DNA of 64,000 nucleotides from Anthoceros angustus (GCA_010909165.1 VJWM01000172.1:62001-126000); one strand, 5' to 3'. Positions 20,761 through 32,841 are shown, counted from the first letter of the stretch. Numbers and translations are program-made. The notes: generated from the sequence alone by a model not told the origin.

Positions 20761-22789
20761 CTACTTGGTGTAGAGAACGTCCTCCCAAGGGTGACGGTAC
20801 AGAGGCTGCTTCAACCGCTTCTGATCGAATGTGTGACCGATCAGCCCGATGCTACGGGCCAGGACGAACAGACCATTCAGGTACCCGATCTCAATGATCT
20901 CATCGATCTCATGCTGCGAGAACATGGCACAACTGGCCAGGAGATCCAGAAACAGGGAGCCGATGCAGCCATCCACGTTGAGCACCAAGTTGTTAGCCTT
21001 GGAGAGAGTGTAAGTCTCCACAGTGACAGCATACTCCATGTACTTTACAGAAGGGAAATGAGCCCGGGCATACTGTTGAAGCAGCTCCACCCTCTTGTCT
21101 CGATTATCCCTGCTCTTGATCCTGTGCCCGATGCCAGGCACACGAATCCCCTTCTTCTTCATGGTCTCCACAAAGTCGTAGGGCGTCAGACTCCTGTCAA
21201 ACGCATCCTTAAAGTATCTAGCAGCATCATCAATAGCTCCACCAAACCTGGGCCCGATAGTCAGCAACCCTGCCACCAAACAGGACACCAGATCCTTCCC
21301 CGCCCGAGAAGTCACAATAGAGTTGTGGGCTCCCGAAACACAGGGCCCATGATCCGCACACAGCACAATACACATCTCAATGAACTTCGAACAGTACCGA
21401 GGCAGGCTCCTCTTGAACCACAAGAGCGAGATCACATCCCCCACCCCATAATCCTTCTCAATGATATTCGACATAGGAATCCCGGCATACGTCGGCTCCT
21501 CCCCTCTATCATCACAGATCGTAGACACAATATGGGTCGGAGCACGAACTTTCCCAGCCTTGATAGCCACATTTAGATCCTCTGGCACAGGAGGGGGGGC
21601 TGTCTCCGTCGCAGGCTGGATCTTCCTCTCCGCCACCAGAGCCTGGTAAGTCTCCTTGATCTTCTCCTCCAACCCCTCAAACGAAGTGGGCACAATAGCT
21701 CCCGCATCAGCCAGCGCCTTGTTCTTGGCCTGGGCGCTCTCCAGCTCCGCCCCACTTTTAGCCCCAGCATGCCCGAACTGCACTTCAGACTTGAACAGAC
21801 TGGCACAAGTCCCGCTCACCCATGCCACCACCGGCTTCTGCACCTTGTTCTGCTTCAAAGCATCCACCAAAGAGTACTCATCCTTACCGCCCAACTCCCC
21901 CAACACCACAATGAGCTTGATCTGAGGGATGTTGTTGAACCTCAACACATGATCTGACAACGTAGAGCCCGGATACACATCTCCCCCGATGGCGATGCCC
22001 TCATACAGCCCGTCCGTCACCCTGGCCAGCACATTGTAGAGCTCGTTGGACATGCCCCCAGATTTGGACACAAACCCAACACTCCCTGGGCGGTAGAGCT
22101 TGCAATGGATGATGTTGTCCAGGGTCCCCGCCGTGTCCCCGATCTTGAACGCCCCGGCCTGGATCCCGCCCACAGTCGCAGGCCCGATGATCACCTTGTT
22201 GTTGGCCCGGGCGTAGGCGATGAGCTTCTTGGCGTCCCCCTCAGGGACGCCCTCCGCGATGATGGCCACCACCCGCACCGTGGGCTGCTTCAAGGCCTCC
22301 ATGGACGAGGCATACGCGCTGCGGAAGGAGGCGAAATTGATGAACACATCTGCCGTGGGGTGCGCCTTGCACGCCGCCGGGACGCTGCTGTGCACGGGGA
22401 CGGCGATCTCCTCCTGCCCGAAGAAGAGCTTCTGGCGTCCCCTCAGGGACGCCCTCCGCGATGATGGCCACCACCCGCACCGTGGGCTGCTTCAAGGCCT
22501 CCATGGACGAGGCATACGCGCTGCGGAAGGAGGCGAAATTGATGAACACATCTGCCGTGGGGTGCGCCTTGCACGCCGCCGGGACGCTGCTGTGCACGGG
22601 GACGGCGATCTCCTCCTGCCCGAAGAAGAGCTTCTGGAAACCCTCGGAGCCCGGGTTGATCACCCCGGCCACGGACGGCGTCTCCCTCCCGCACAGGAAG
22701 TCGAAATCCAGCATCCGCTGCACCGGGCTCTGCTTGTAGTTGTAGAAGAGCGCCTGCGTCGTCCGCGAGAAGAGCTGTCCGCTCGCCAT
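20761..22789 (-). CDS. ACLB: ATP-citrate lyase subunit B, frame broken by a 202 bp tandem duplication
   Basis: Subunit B combines with ACLA in the cytosol to cleave citrate into acetyl-CoA and oxaloacetate, supplying acetyl-CoA for waxes, sterols and elongation. The ATG at 22789 gives MASGQLFSRTTQALFYNYKQ, the family N-terminus. A CoA-ligase-like half (GHAGAKSG near 21750, the phospho-His loop) is followed by the citrate-synthase-like half (GPCVSGAHN, then GIGHRIKSRDNRDKR). The end HPWEDVLYTK is conserved. The gene has no introns, unlike Arabidopsis ACLB. A direct duplication (22233-22435 and 22436-22637) shifts the frame after EGVPEG. Dropping the 202 bp copy leaves 1827 nt, 608 aa, the exact plant length. 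So the gene is either recently disrupted or misassembled. Confidence 0.95.
22233..22637. repeat. Direct tandem duplication inside ACLB
   Basis: Copy A 22233-22435 (203 bp) and copy B 22436-22637 (202 bp) are identical except for one C in a C-run near the left end (five in A, four in B). TGG is shared at the junction. The unit is not a multiple of three, so it destroys the frame. Confidence 0.95.
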
Positions 22790-22804
22790 GGCCGCAATGC
22801 TGGG

Positions 22805-22936
22805 CGCCCACAAAGCTCTGCTTTGCTAGCTTTGCTTGCGACCTGCGAGCTCGCCGGCAAGAGCAGCACTGAAGTGCCCAGATCGCCCACAAAGTGCGCA
22901 CTATCGCCCACAAAGAGCGTACAATCGCCCACAAAA
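22805..22936 (-). promoter_or_regulatory. Repeated CTTTGTGGGCG motif upstream of ACLB
   Basis: The plus strand has CGCCCACAAA at 22805, 22884, 22905 and 22926. The last three are exactly 21 bp apart, about two helical turns. All lie within 150 bp upstream of the ACLB start codon at 22789. The GTGGGC core resembles TCP/site-II-type elements of housekeeping promoters. Function is inferred from position, spacing and repetition only. Confidence 0.5.
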
Positions 22937-22939
22937 ACT

Positions 22940-25900
22940 GCGTCGCTCGCCGGGACACGAGGTAGGTACTTGCACCGCGTTCTGCCGTGCGGGACACAAC
23001 CGGCGGGCGGTCAGGCTCTCACTGTCCCCGGCGCTCACAGCACTGGGGCGCGAATGTCATGGGCAAGCTGCAGCATGCCTACTACCTAGGCTCAATAATA
23101 CCACAACAACCACGTTTCTCCTAACCGAAACCAACCTGCATTCTAAGGGAAAGGATAGAGCCCCGTCATCTCCTGCTTCTAAACAAATATTTTCCTTCCT
23201 CCAACTTTTTCTTCCCAACAAAATAGGGCATGACCAGTGAGCACCTTTATTACACACATTCAGTTGGCGTAAAGAAGTGGAAGAAACCTCCCAACAAAAA
23301 AGGGCATCACCTTCTTGTCCTCCCTTCAAGGAGTGACATTTTGGCATGAGCCCAAATGGCTTAGGCCCAATGGACGCACATTCATAAGAATGTGCCAGTT
23401 AGGCATTCTATGCTTCGATCGGTACTTAGATGGGGTGTCTAGATCCAGCAAAATCACAAAACATGAAGTTGTGCTCACTCTTACAGCCAGCCCCTTGCAC
23501 ACACATGTGACAAGTGGCCTCACCAGCAGCCTCCGAAAGGCCACCCCAATGACCAGCCTTGGGCAAAGCCGCCTACCAGCACTACCAAATGGTACACCTA
23601 TACTTGGGAGGCGGACTAGGCGACTACCATAAAAACTTCATAATAACTACTGGTGCGAAAGCCGAAGATTCAAATGAAGAGATGTTGAGGAGGGAACTCT
23701 CCCTCTTCAAGTGTCGTTGAGGCAAGCTTGGGACTAGACATGAACGGAAGCAAGGCATCTCTTCCCTCCTTTCGTGACTTTCCTCATCGACGGTTCTAGG
23801 GGGTCTGCTCGACAAACACCCTTGCTCGACAGACGACTCGGCCAAGTTTTCTAGCCCATCCTTTTGGACCCTTTCATTCCAAGGCCCACAAAGAGCCCGT
23901 CTCCGCTCTTGTTATGGGAAGGGTGTAGGAGCTTGGCTGATGGCTCGTCCATGCATCCAGGGATTTCACATCACACCTATAACCTTCACTGCAACGATGC
24001 GCTTGGTTCAACTAGTAGCTTCCTCACTTCTTGCCGGTGAAGGTGGCTATGCTCGGGACGCATCTTGCTCGTTGTCTCAATGAGAGTCAATGTATTACCA
24101 CCCATATTGCCATTCGTGATATTATGTTTGCAATGGCTCGTGAAAGTAGTATATATATGGCTTGGAAGGAGTGTTGGTGAAATCATGAGATAAATAAAAC
24201 CATAATAAGATATAAGAAATATGTGAAAATATATAAGGTGATGATAAATAAAATATAAAAGAAAATAGGAATAAATAGGAGAAAAATACGTGCTGATAGT
24301 GAGTCATCACAACAGCTCCGACATGGACCAGGTGACCAAGTCTAGCAAATAAGGGTTAGAAAACTAATTATTACACATGTATATAGTGAACTCATGTGTA
24401 ACATGCAGTTTACGATTGTAAATGGAGACCTTTGAAGCAAGGAGGCACGCCTGTGCTCTATTGGCAACATTGTTTTTCAGTGTGTTGATTTCCTTTGCCC
24501 TATCGTGTTCATAGTTGGTATGCTTTACATACAGGTCGGTCGGTCAGGGTTGACTTGTACCTCATTTGGGGTGACCAAGTCTCTATGGCAGACGTGGTGG
24601 TTAGTGACCTTACTCAGGAATCTATCTCTGAACATGTTATGCTAAAACCGTCCAAGTTGGCCAACAACTGGAGTGGTGGCTTCCAAGGTTACTAAGTTCA
24701 GGGGAATGCAGGCCTGCACCACGCCACCTCTTCATCCCGCTTGCCTTGGAGACTCATGGGGTGTTGGCTAAAGACTTTGACAAATCTATCATGTCTTGTG
24801 CCAAAGAATACCATGGAAGGAGATATGGAGCGGTGCTACCTTAGAGTTTCTTCTATTTCACCGCATTCTTTCGGCAGCGGGTGTCCATTGTCCTCCAAAG
24901 GGCGCTTGCAAGGACTATCTTACGGAAAGCAATGACTGTTGGAGATGCATCCTCGACAAGTTCAATTTAATGTAGGCCATTCAATCTCCCTAGTTATGAC
25001 ATTATAGGCGTTGTAGGTGACTTAAGACATGCGGCTTAGTTGCTTCTTCTTATCTATGACCTTGATGTCTTCCTTTGATGTCTTTTAGTCGGATGAACTA
25101 TACACTAGACTACGAGTACATGCAGCCTGATTCTCATGAATGGGCTCCGGTGATCTCGGGTCTCAACAATTTAGGTCCAACGATCCATGGTCTCAATAAT
25201 TTAGCTCCACCATACTTCCTTGATTTTAACAATTTAGACTACAATCATCCCTACTCATGTTCTCATTTTGGTTCCATCAATTCGTCTCTTTCCAACAAGT
25301 CAGATCCCCACCTCAATTCTTATTTTCTTCTTCCAATTCCTCACCCCACGCAACAAAGCCAGTCTGCAACTATCCTTTGTAAAATCGTAATTATCCTCCT
25401 CTATATTTTCTTTTTTGACCTACCAAATTAGGAGAGAGCATGAAGACAGGGCGAAAAGGTGATTACTAGGATGCATATCATGGTACCAATATTTATCGTC
25501 TTAGTTTCTCATTTCTCTCTAGAGAGAAGCTATGTGGCTATCCTTTGAGTTGAACGCCCCCTACATAGCTTTGTTTCTCTGTTTGTGTACTTAAAAGATT
25601 AATTATTGGGATTTATTTCATTCAAATAAGTGTGTGTGCATGTTTTTTTTTTGCAAGTTGGTCTTAATCTCCTTGCAAAATAACGAGAAAAGTGAAATTT
25701 TCTTCTTTGCTCCATAAACAAACTGATAAGGTAATATTTTTATTATATATATTTAAAATTTATGAATTATTTTTATTTTTATTTTTTGCTTGAATCTTTG
25801 TATAAATATATTCTATAACTACATTTTATATTGATATGATTGTGCAGTGGCCGATTTTGTTGTCCCAAAGTTTGATGGAAAGCTTAGGCTTAGCATGCGG

Positions 25901-26217
25901 TGGCTTAGCTTGGCTTAGTATCCATAAACTGAATAAGGATTGCAGGATTGCACACGGTGGAATGCTGATACAGTTTCAGCAGTCCCCGTTCACACTGGGT
26001 GTCATGAGAACCGGCTCGCTCCAGCGCTTGTAGATGTTTTACAAAATACAGTCGATCAAACCGTAACAATGTGGCCGTTTATCCACTGAAGGAGCTTTTC
26101 TTATTACGTGCAAGGGAGGGCAGGAATCGCGACATGAATGTATCTGGTGATTTATCTCCAGGGACAAAACCGTTCTCGAAGGACGTCCCCGGTCTTCTTT
26201 CTTGTACCCATCACAAG
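22940..26217. other. Intergenic region with a LINE-like remnant
   Basis: AT-rich stretches at 24180-24300 and 25590-25830. Apart from the retroelement remnant near 24710-24940, no gene is supported. The last 150 bp may be 5' UTR or N-terminal coding sequence of the F-box gene. Confidence 0.4.
24715..24945 (+). pseudogene. LINE-like reverse transcriptase C-terminal remnant (copy 1)
   Basis: A plus-strand frame reads HLFIPLALETHGVLAKDFDK then CAKEYHGRRYG, a TAG stop, then FFYFTAFFRQRVSIVLQRAL. The 'FxPLALETxG...CA' block is typical of sequence downstream of RT in LINE elements (family knowledge). A minus-strand relative at 53.4-53.7 kb has the same two blocks in the same order, which supports a dispersed retroelement family. 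Confidence 0.6.
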
Positions 26218-29200
26218 ATGGAGGCATGTTCTTGCTTGGACCTTTGGAGCCTGTTGCCGGAGGAATGCAAATCCTTGATCTTGGAGCGACTTACCACCAA
26301 ACAGCTGGCTCGAGCAGCACCGGTCATTCTCAACCTAGGACCCTGTCTGACTCAGATCTGTCACTGTGCGGTTGCAACATGCATTCTCCAACCACATTTT
26401 TTCTTTCAGGAGCATACTAGGGCATCTCCGTGGCTGGCTAGGATTTTGCGATTTGGTTGTGGGGGAGAAGTGTGTGCGTGACTAAAATGTAGCTGCAGTT
26501 CGAAACGATTTCTCACTTGAGCCTTTTTGGATCAGATCTCCAAGGAGTTCGCAGATACAGTCAGGACAATGAGGGATGAGGTTGTTACGCTGGTGTTGCC
26601 ACCTAACATGAAGGTTTCGACTCTGCAAGGAATGGTATTTCTGTGAGAAGTGAGAGGGGAGAGGATTTGCTTCTTGTCAGGTTCTTCTTTTGCTGCTATC
26701 GAGGAAGGGAAAGGAAGGGACGATCATTAATGACCTGATGCCGTCTTCTTCTAGGTTGCCGCTCATAGAAACCTCAGTTTTCTCAGTTTCAAACGTTATG
26801 GTAGGGGTCTCTACAGCCTCCCAGAATTTTGTTTTCCTGGCATCGTGCAGCTGGTTTGCACAGAAGCAACGGTAGCTGGTGATGACGATTGTTTGGTTTT
26901 CGTGTTGCAGGTGGAAAGATCAACAGTTTTGTTCCTCTTCTGGAGGCTGCCACAGGCAACTTCCCGTGTTCAGACATTGGAACACCTGTCTTCTGGAGGC
27001 GCCGGTCACTGGAAGCGGTAGACTTTCGTGGTTGTGTGCACTTATCAGATGCAGATATTGCAGAGCTTTGCTGGCTGCACCCAAGGGTAAGGTCCTGTAT
27101 GTGGGTTTCCTTATTGCATAGCTGATACTGACGCTAAGGCCTGCGGATTCACTCTGACAAGTCAGTTGCTGGTGGTCAACAGATAGAAGAAGTGAACTTG
27201 ACAGGCTGTCAGTCTTTGTCAGATTTTGCACTTTTTACCTTGTCTCGTCATCGGCGGACAAACAATGTGAATGCCCCACCTGCCGAGGATGAATTGGATA
27301 ACCTAATTGACAGAGTTCCTGTAGAAGTGGATTCAGTGCTTCAGTCAGATGTAGCCAGTCTGCAGCTCCCAGACCTTGCGGTGGACCATTCGGATGACCC
27401 TGGCAAATCTGTAGGTGAAGGTGAACATGCGAACTCCCTAGCTGAAGCCTGGCCACTGCCTGGTGCGGGTGTAAAGCCTGAGGGCTTGGTGACACGAAAT
27501 GCTGATAGTCCAGGAAATGACGAGAAGCCAGAGGTTGTAGCTTCAGTGAGCATGGGTGAAGGAGCCTTAAGCGAATCTGCACTTTGCTCTAGTGATGCTC
27601 CGGTTGTGTCAAGCTATGCTCAGGCTGCAGCAAGGGCGTCTCAAGCAAATGAGCCACCTTTGCGTTCACTTTATTGTCCTCCATATTCAGACGATACACC
27701 AGGGATTCAGGCTGAGATGGAGAAAATAAGAGGTTGGCCTAAGAAAGGCGTGCATGCAAGTCAGGTGATTCTCTTGCCCAGCGTAAACTTGGAAAGAGTG
27801 TCCTATTGAAGTGCTGAAGTTGCGCTTTTAATCTTACCCTGGCTATTCATGGAACATTCGCCAGACAGTGAGCAAAGGAAGAGGGCAGGTGCATGACGAC
27901 GATCTGACCTGCAGAACAGATCTCTCCAATTTATCAAGATCTACCGTCAGTGGTTCAAAATTACGATTTGCAAGTCTTATGATGAGTAGACCACCTGATT
28001 TATCTGAAGGGACTGGATTAAAGTCAGTCTGCTTAGCAAGTTGCCCGAAAATCACTGACCAGGGAGTGCAGGTTGGTTGGTCACTGTTGTAGTCATTGAT
28101 GGGTCACTTGGATTTTGGCTCCAGATGTAACAGTTCATTTGCTACATTCTCGAACATGTGTGCACGTATATATCTAACGAATTGGTAGTGGTGTTTGGTT
28201 TGCAGGCCTTGCTGAAAGGTGCTTCTAGGTTGTCGTTGGTGACGTTGGACATTTCGAGATGTGCAGGCATTACCAACTATGGGTTGAGAATACCCTCGAA
28301 TTCTCCCCTCGAGAATTTGACTGCAGTTCAGATGCCCAGCATTACACGCCTGCGGTTTCTGTTTTCAGATGATCAGGGGCTTAGGACCTTAAATCTTGCA
28401 GGTTGCCCTCAGGTGAGGCATAGCTGGTTGCAGAGACCATTGGCCTGTTTTTGCATTGGGCATCTCTACAGGTTTGACTCCTCGTGTGTTCCCTCTGCAG
28501 CTTGAGGAACTGATATTGGTGGGGCCACGCCTGCAAACTTTGAACTTGTCCGGCTGCAAGAGGCTTTCTGCATTGCAGCTGAAATGCCCCAATCTTGAAG
28601 CTCTCAACTTGTCACTCTGTGGTAGGAGCTATTGGTGTCCACTGAGCATTTGTTAAGCTGATATCAAGTTTGCACCTTGGTCTCCTGCTTTAGATTCGTT
28701 ATCATATGCTCATGTTCAAAATATTGTGATGTCGAATCCAGAAAACATTCAGAGGTTTGGAAGATTTGAGTGTAGTGCCCTTCAAAATCTGAATGTGGTG
28801 GGATGCCGATTACTCTCAACAGCTGGCATGGCCATGATCCTAGAGTCAAGCAACGCCTTACAAGAGCTGCGATGCAGTGGTTGTGACCGAATCGATGCCC
28901 TTACCATCCCACACCTGTCTCTGGTTCGTCTGGAGGCCTCAGGTTGCTCAGCTCTTAAGAGGTATCATTCTGTTCGTGAATGGCTTGCATGCTGGCCCCA
29001 CTTACTTGCACTTGTTACCGATTAGTATATGATCCAGGCTGCGTGTTTAGTCCTGAGGTCTCATGTTTGTCGGAGACGTTTGTGCTCAATTGTGTCTTCC
29101 CGCAGACTTGTTTCGCTATCCAGGATTCTAAGGGTGGTGGACACATGCGGTTGTAAGAGCCTAAAGGAAATCCGCCTAAGTTCACCTTTCCTGCAGCGCA

Positions 29201-29507
29201 TGCTTTTCACAAACTGTTCCCAGCTAAAAATCCTCGTAGGTTTCTCTGAAGTCTTCTTTTTTCACTCTCATTCTATGTTGGCCCATGGCATGATATGTCA
29301 ATCTTTACGAAACGGAACTAAAGGCTGCACGTGCAGGTCTTGCCTCTGGAGGGGATGAGTACCACTGCATTGAATGCAGACGGTGGAGTGAACGCAATGG
29401 ACGACGAGTTCGAAATTTCCATCAGTGGAGCATATAGTTTGCATGATGGGATGAGGAAACGAATAGAAAAACTGTCAAGACAATTGAAGTGTTTTACTGC
29501 CATGTAG
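26218..29507 (+). CDS. F-box/LRR protein (SCF substrate adaptor), eleven exons
   Basis: Exons: 26218-26322, 26536-26634, 26755-26800, 26911-27086, 27183-27764, 27865-28071, 28206-28412, 28501-28621, 28694-28961, 29106-29235, 29337-29507; all phases agree, giving 703 aa. The N-terminal F-box (LWSLLPEECKSLILERLTTK) would bind SKP1 in an SCF ubiquitin ligase. Cys-containing leucine-rich repeats follow: VDFRGCVHLSDADI, EVNLTGCQSLSD, TLNLSGCKRLSALQLKCP, LNVVGCRLLS, ELRCSGC and others. The pattern resembles plant F-box/LRR 15-type proteins, though shorter. Exon 5 inserts about 150 acidic, Ser/Pro-rich, probably disordered residues inside the LRR array. Exon 1 could start further upstream (in-frame ATG at 26134 or 26071), and its donor GTCATT is weak. 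The target is unknown. Confidence 0.87.
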
Positions 29508-30283
29508 AACGTACCGTCAAACTGGCTCTAGCATTGATGACCAATTCGGTAACGTTGTGGAGGAAGAAGCAAATCCTTGTGGTCGCTCCATCTTCCACTC
29601 CTAGATTATTAAGAAGAATTGGTGCAAGTCATGAGCTCCTCTCAAAATCGCGAGACTCGTGAGACAGGACCTCCTCACGAAATGTGAATTTACAGATCTC
29701 AATGTTGAAGACCCAAAATGAACACCGGCTACACCGGCTACACGTATTTTCGGAGCCGGAACCGATTACAACCACCTAAAGAAAATCCCCCCTACCGTAA
29801 ACATAGGGCAGGCCTAAAAACAATCCCCCCTACCCTAAACATAGGGTAGGCCTTCCGTATGCTAAAGATAGTCTCATGGCGGGCCCTTTTCCGCCAAAAT
29901 GTCATTCCGGAAGCGGAGGTGCCCACATGCGAATCCGCCCTTAGCCCCACATTGTGAGCAGCGTCTGTACACTCCTCCTGAGTAAGGCCCATGATGGATG
30001 ACGAGGAGCACCTGTTTCTCTATCATCACATGTGCTTGCAATTCAGTGGTAAGGTGAAGCTTACTCAACTGCTTCTTGCCTGAGCCAGAGTCACTTGGGT
30101 TCGCTATCAAGCTACAAAATTTCAGTTTCCAACTGAAGCGTTCTCCTTTTTCACGAATCACAAAAGCTGAAGAAGCCCTATGGAAGATCCTAAAAGTACA
30201 AAAGTCACAGCCTGCCACTACATACTCTCGAGCAGACAGACGGGGTCAAGGAAAAAATATACACTACAGAATCCCACATTGTG
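29508..30283. other. Convergent 3' region
   Basis: Separates the stop codons of the F-box/LRR gene (plus) and the sugar porter (minus). It contains a two-copy repeat at 29784-29855 whose unit includes CCTACCCTA/TAGGGTAGG inverted arms. No gene seen. Confidence 0.5.
29784..29855. repeat. Two-copy 38 bp repeat with inverted arms
   Basis: AATCCCCCCTACC(G/C)TAAACA and TAGGG(C/T)AGGCCT occur twice, 38 bp apart. In the second copy CCTACCCTA and TAGGGTAGG form a perfect 9 bp stem around AACA. Confidence 0.8.
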
Positions 30284-32245
30284 TCACGATTGTGACTCCT
30301 TCTCGTCTACATCTCTTGTCCTGCCGGACTTAGTTTTGGAGAACAAATCCTTGAAGAAAGCTCCTCGCGCAGTCCCAGGAAGGGCTCTTCGCCTTGAAAA
30401 GACAGGCTCATGTACTTCAGCAGCCGCAGGAGCCAGCTTCTCTGAGCCTGTTGTTCCTTTGATGTCCAGATTCAGCCTGAGGGAAGGTTTTCTCACTTGC
30501 TTCGGCTGAAGCGATGCTTCGATCTCCTCCAGACTCTTCCCCTTAGTTTCAGGTACACAGTAATACACGAAGACGAGAACAACCACCGACATGAAAGCAA
30601 ACATGAGGCAAACCCAAGGCGCCGAGACCAACCCGGATATCTCAAGGAAGCATGATCTAGCCAACCCGCCAGCAAGCCTATTAACTGCCACAGCCAGTCC
30701 CATAGCCTGTGCCCGCATTGCGAGAGGGAAGACTTCAGCAGAGATGGTCCAGTTAATGGGCCCCAACCCCAAGGAGAAGAGTGCGACATAGGCGAAGACA
30801 GCGACCAGCGCCAGGACAGCCACCACTCCAGGTCCGCTGCTCTCCTGCAGCTCAACAGGAATGGTCACTTCCGCAGCTCCAGGGTCTGCTGCCAGAAGAG
30901 CGAAAGCAGCAGCCAGCGCTGCCATGGACACAGCCATGCCCCAGCCACCGAAGAGAAGCAGAGGACGCCGGCCTGCTCGGTCCTGCCACAGTCCAGACAC
31001 CAGAGTGGAGATGATCCTGCACAGGCCTACCCCTAGGGTTGCTGCAAACACCCCCATGGTGCTCAGAATCCCTCCTTCACTCAACAGCGCTCGCAGATAG
31101 AAAAAGACAGCGGCCTCCAAGCCCACCCACTGCTGCAAGATCTGCAAACCCAGGGCAGCAAGAAGCATCCTCCTCACACCAGGTGATGGCATCTGCGGGA
31201 GCCTCTGCGACAAACTGATGCCAGGAAGCTTGGAGCTCCATTCCAACTGCACAGGCACCCGCCCACTCACTGCCGCTGCTGCCATGATCTCCGCCAAGCT
31301 GGACCCGGCCTGGGCCTTGCTTCTGGACGCCCGCAACAGCACCTGCTCCGCCTCCTCCACCCGCCCCTGCTTCACCAGCCACCGAGGAGACTCCGGCAAC
31401 ACCACCACGGCCCCGGAGAGCGCGGCCGCCATAGCCGCCCCGACACCAAGCACCATCCTCCAGCTCAAACTGTATCTCGGATCAGACAGCATCACCGCAG
31501 CCATGTACCCCAGCAGGACTCCCAGATTGTTAGAAACCTCCAGGAACGACATCAGCCTCCCCCGCGACTGCGCGGGCGAGATCTCTGCAATGTACAGAGG
31601 AGCTGCCACCAGCCCCAATCCCACCCCAATGCCCTCCACCACCCGCCCCAGCAGAAGCACAGCATAAGACGGCGCCAGGGACATGGCGGACATCCCCACG
31701 AAGAGCACCGTCGCGGAAACTGCCAGGCTCCATCTCCGCCCCAGCCCGTCAGCTAGGGATCCAGAGGCTGCCGCTCCCACAGCAGACGATACTGTCAGGC
31801 ACAGCCCTGAGAGAAGCTCTGCCTGGCGCTTGGAGATCCCTGCGTCTTCCCGGATGAAGCCCGCGGCTCCATTCATCACCCCGAGATCTGCAACCATCCA
31901 TCAACAAATGCGTCCATCGGTGATGAGTGGAAGCTTGGTCAAGCTGGAACACTGGGAACCTGAGGACTGCGGTTCGCATCCCTGGAACAGCTAACGGAAA
32001 GCATTCCTCCTTCCCTTCACCCTTCACTGGATTCAGGGACTGACTGGCTATATATATTCATTCATTCATCCATCCATCCATCCATCCATCATTCAAACCT
32101 TCAAATCCGTACCATAGCCGATGATGCAGGAGCTGAATGAGGCCAACACGGCGCAGGCAAGGGAGAAGCGGATGCTCCAAGCAGCAGGCCTGGCAGCCGA
32201 AGCCGGCGCCAGGAGGTCGTACCCCTGCTCTCCAGGATGCGCCAT
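30284..32245 (-). CDS. MFS sugar/polyol porter, two exons
   Basis: Exon 1 is 32245-32113 and exon 2 is 31887-30284, separated by a 225 bp phase-1 intron, giving 578 aa. The start MAHPGEQGYDLLAPAS is followed by the first membrane helix (FSLACAVLASFSSCIIGYD), which is split by the intron just before LGVMNGA. Sugar porter signatures are present: GRRWSL after helix 2, PESPRWLV before the central loop, DRAGRRPLLL after helix 8 and PETKGKSLEEIE after helix 12. The layout is the usual 12-helix proton-coupled plasma-membrane or tonoplast type, most like plant polyol/monosaccharide or inositol transporters. The about 80-residue cytosolic tail is long and basic. A start within 31897-31888 would delete helix 1 and is intronic. 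It is divergent from SMG1. Confidence 0.93.
32057..32092. repeat. (CATT)n/(CATC)n microsatellite in the sugar porter intron
   Basis: Three CATT followed by about six CATC units between 32057 and 32092, just after a TATATATA run. Confidence 0.9.
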
Positions 32246-32734
32246 GGCCCCGCCTCCTCGCCGCTCATCTCATCACAGCCGCCAGGCGGAAGCTTCGAGG
32301 AAGGCGCAGGGGAGGGGAGCTTCGAGGAAGGCGGCACTGGCGGCAGCCGGAGCGTGAAGACGCGCGCCCTGAAGGCCGCCGAGGTGGAAGTGGCGCGGGC
32401 GCGGGAGCGGGAGCGAGAGAATTCCATGTCTGCTGCACACGGGGCGCTGGAGATAGAGGCAGGAGAAGAGGCCAGGATCTCGGTCCAGACCCGCCCGCCC
32501 TGCGACAGGCGGCCGGCACTGTTTGCTGGAATCATTCCGTCATTATTGCATGTGAAGGTGGTCCGATGATTTAAACGCGTTAAATCCGGGCGGGGGAACC
32601 TTTTAAGGTACATATGTATAAAAATGCAGCAACTACTGTATGTGAGTCCGTGCTTGGCCTGGTTTTGTGCAGGCCGGGCTGGACGAATGGAGCTCGGAAG
32701 CTTGGAGGAGATGGCGGGAGCCAGAGAAGTGTGA
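32246..32734. promoter_or_regulatory. Putative bidirectional promoter (sugar porter / SMG1)
   Basis: 489 bp separates the two divergent start codons. The half next to the porter is very GC-rich. Near SMG1 there is a palindrome at 32568-32586 (GATTTAA, ACGCG, TTAAATC). Shared control is inferred from the head-to-head layout only. Confidence 0.45.
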
Positions 32735-32841
32735 ATGCATGGCGGGAGCTTGATGTTGACGATGCAGGCGCAGGAAGCGCAGCAGCAGATTGCGGCGCTG
32801 CTGGCGGCGGCGGCGGCGGCGCCGCTGCCGCCGCAATCCGA

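Noticed and set aside
31888-31897. Start of the sugar porter at 31897
   Set aside because: It lies in intron sequence just before a TTGCAG acceptor and would delete the first membrane helix, which is encoded by exon 1 at 32245-32113.
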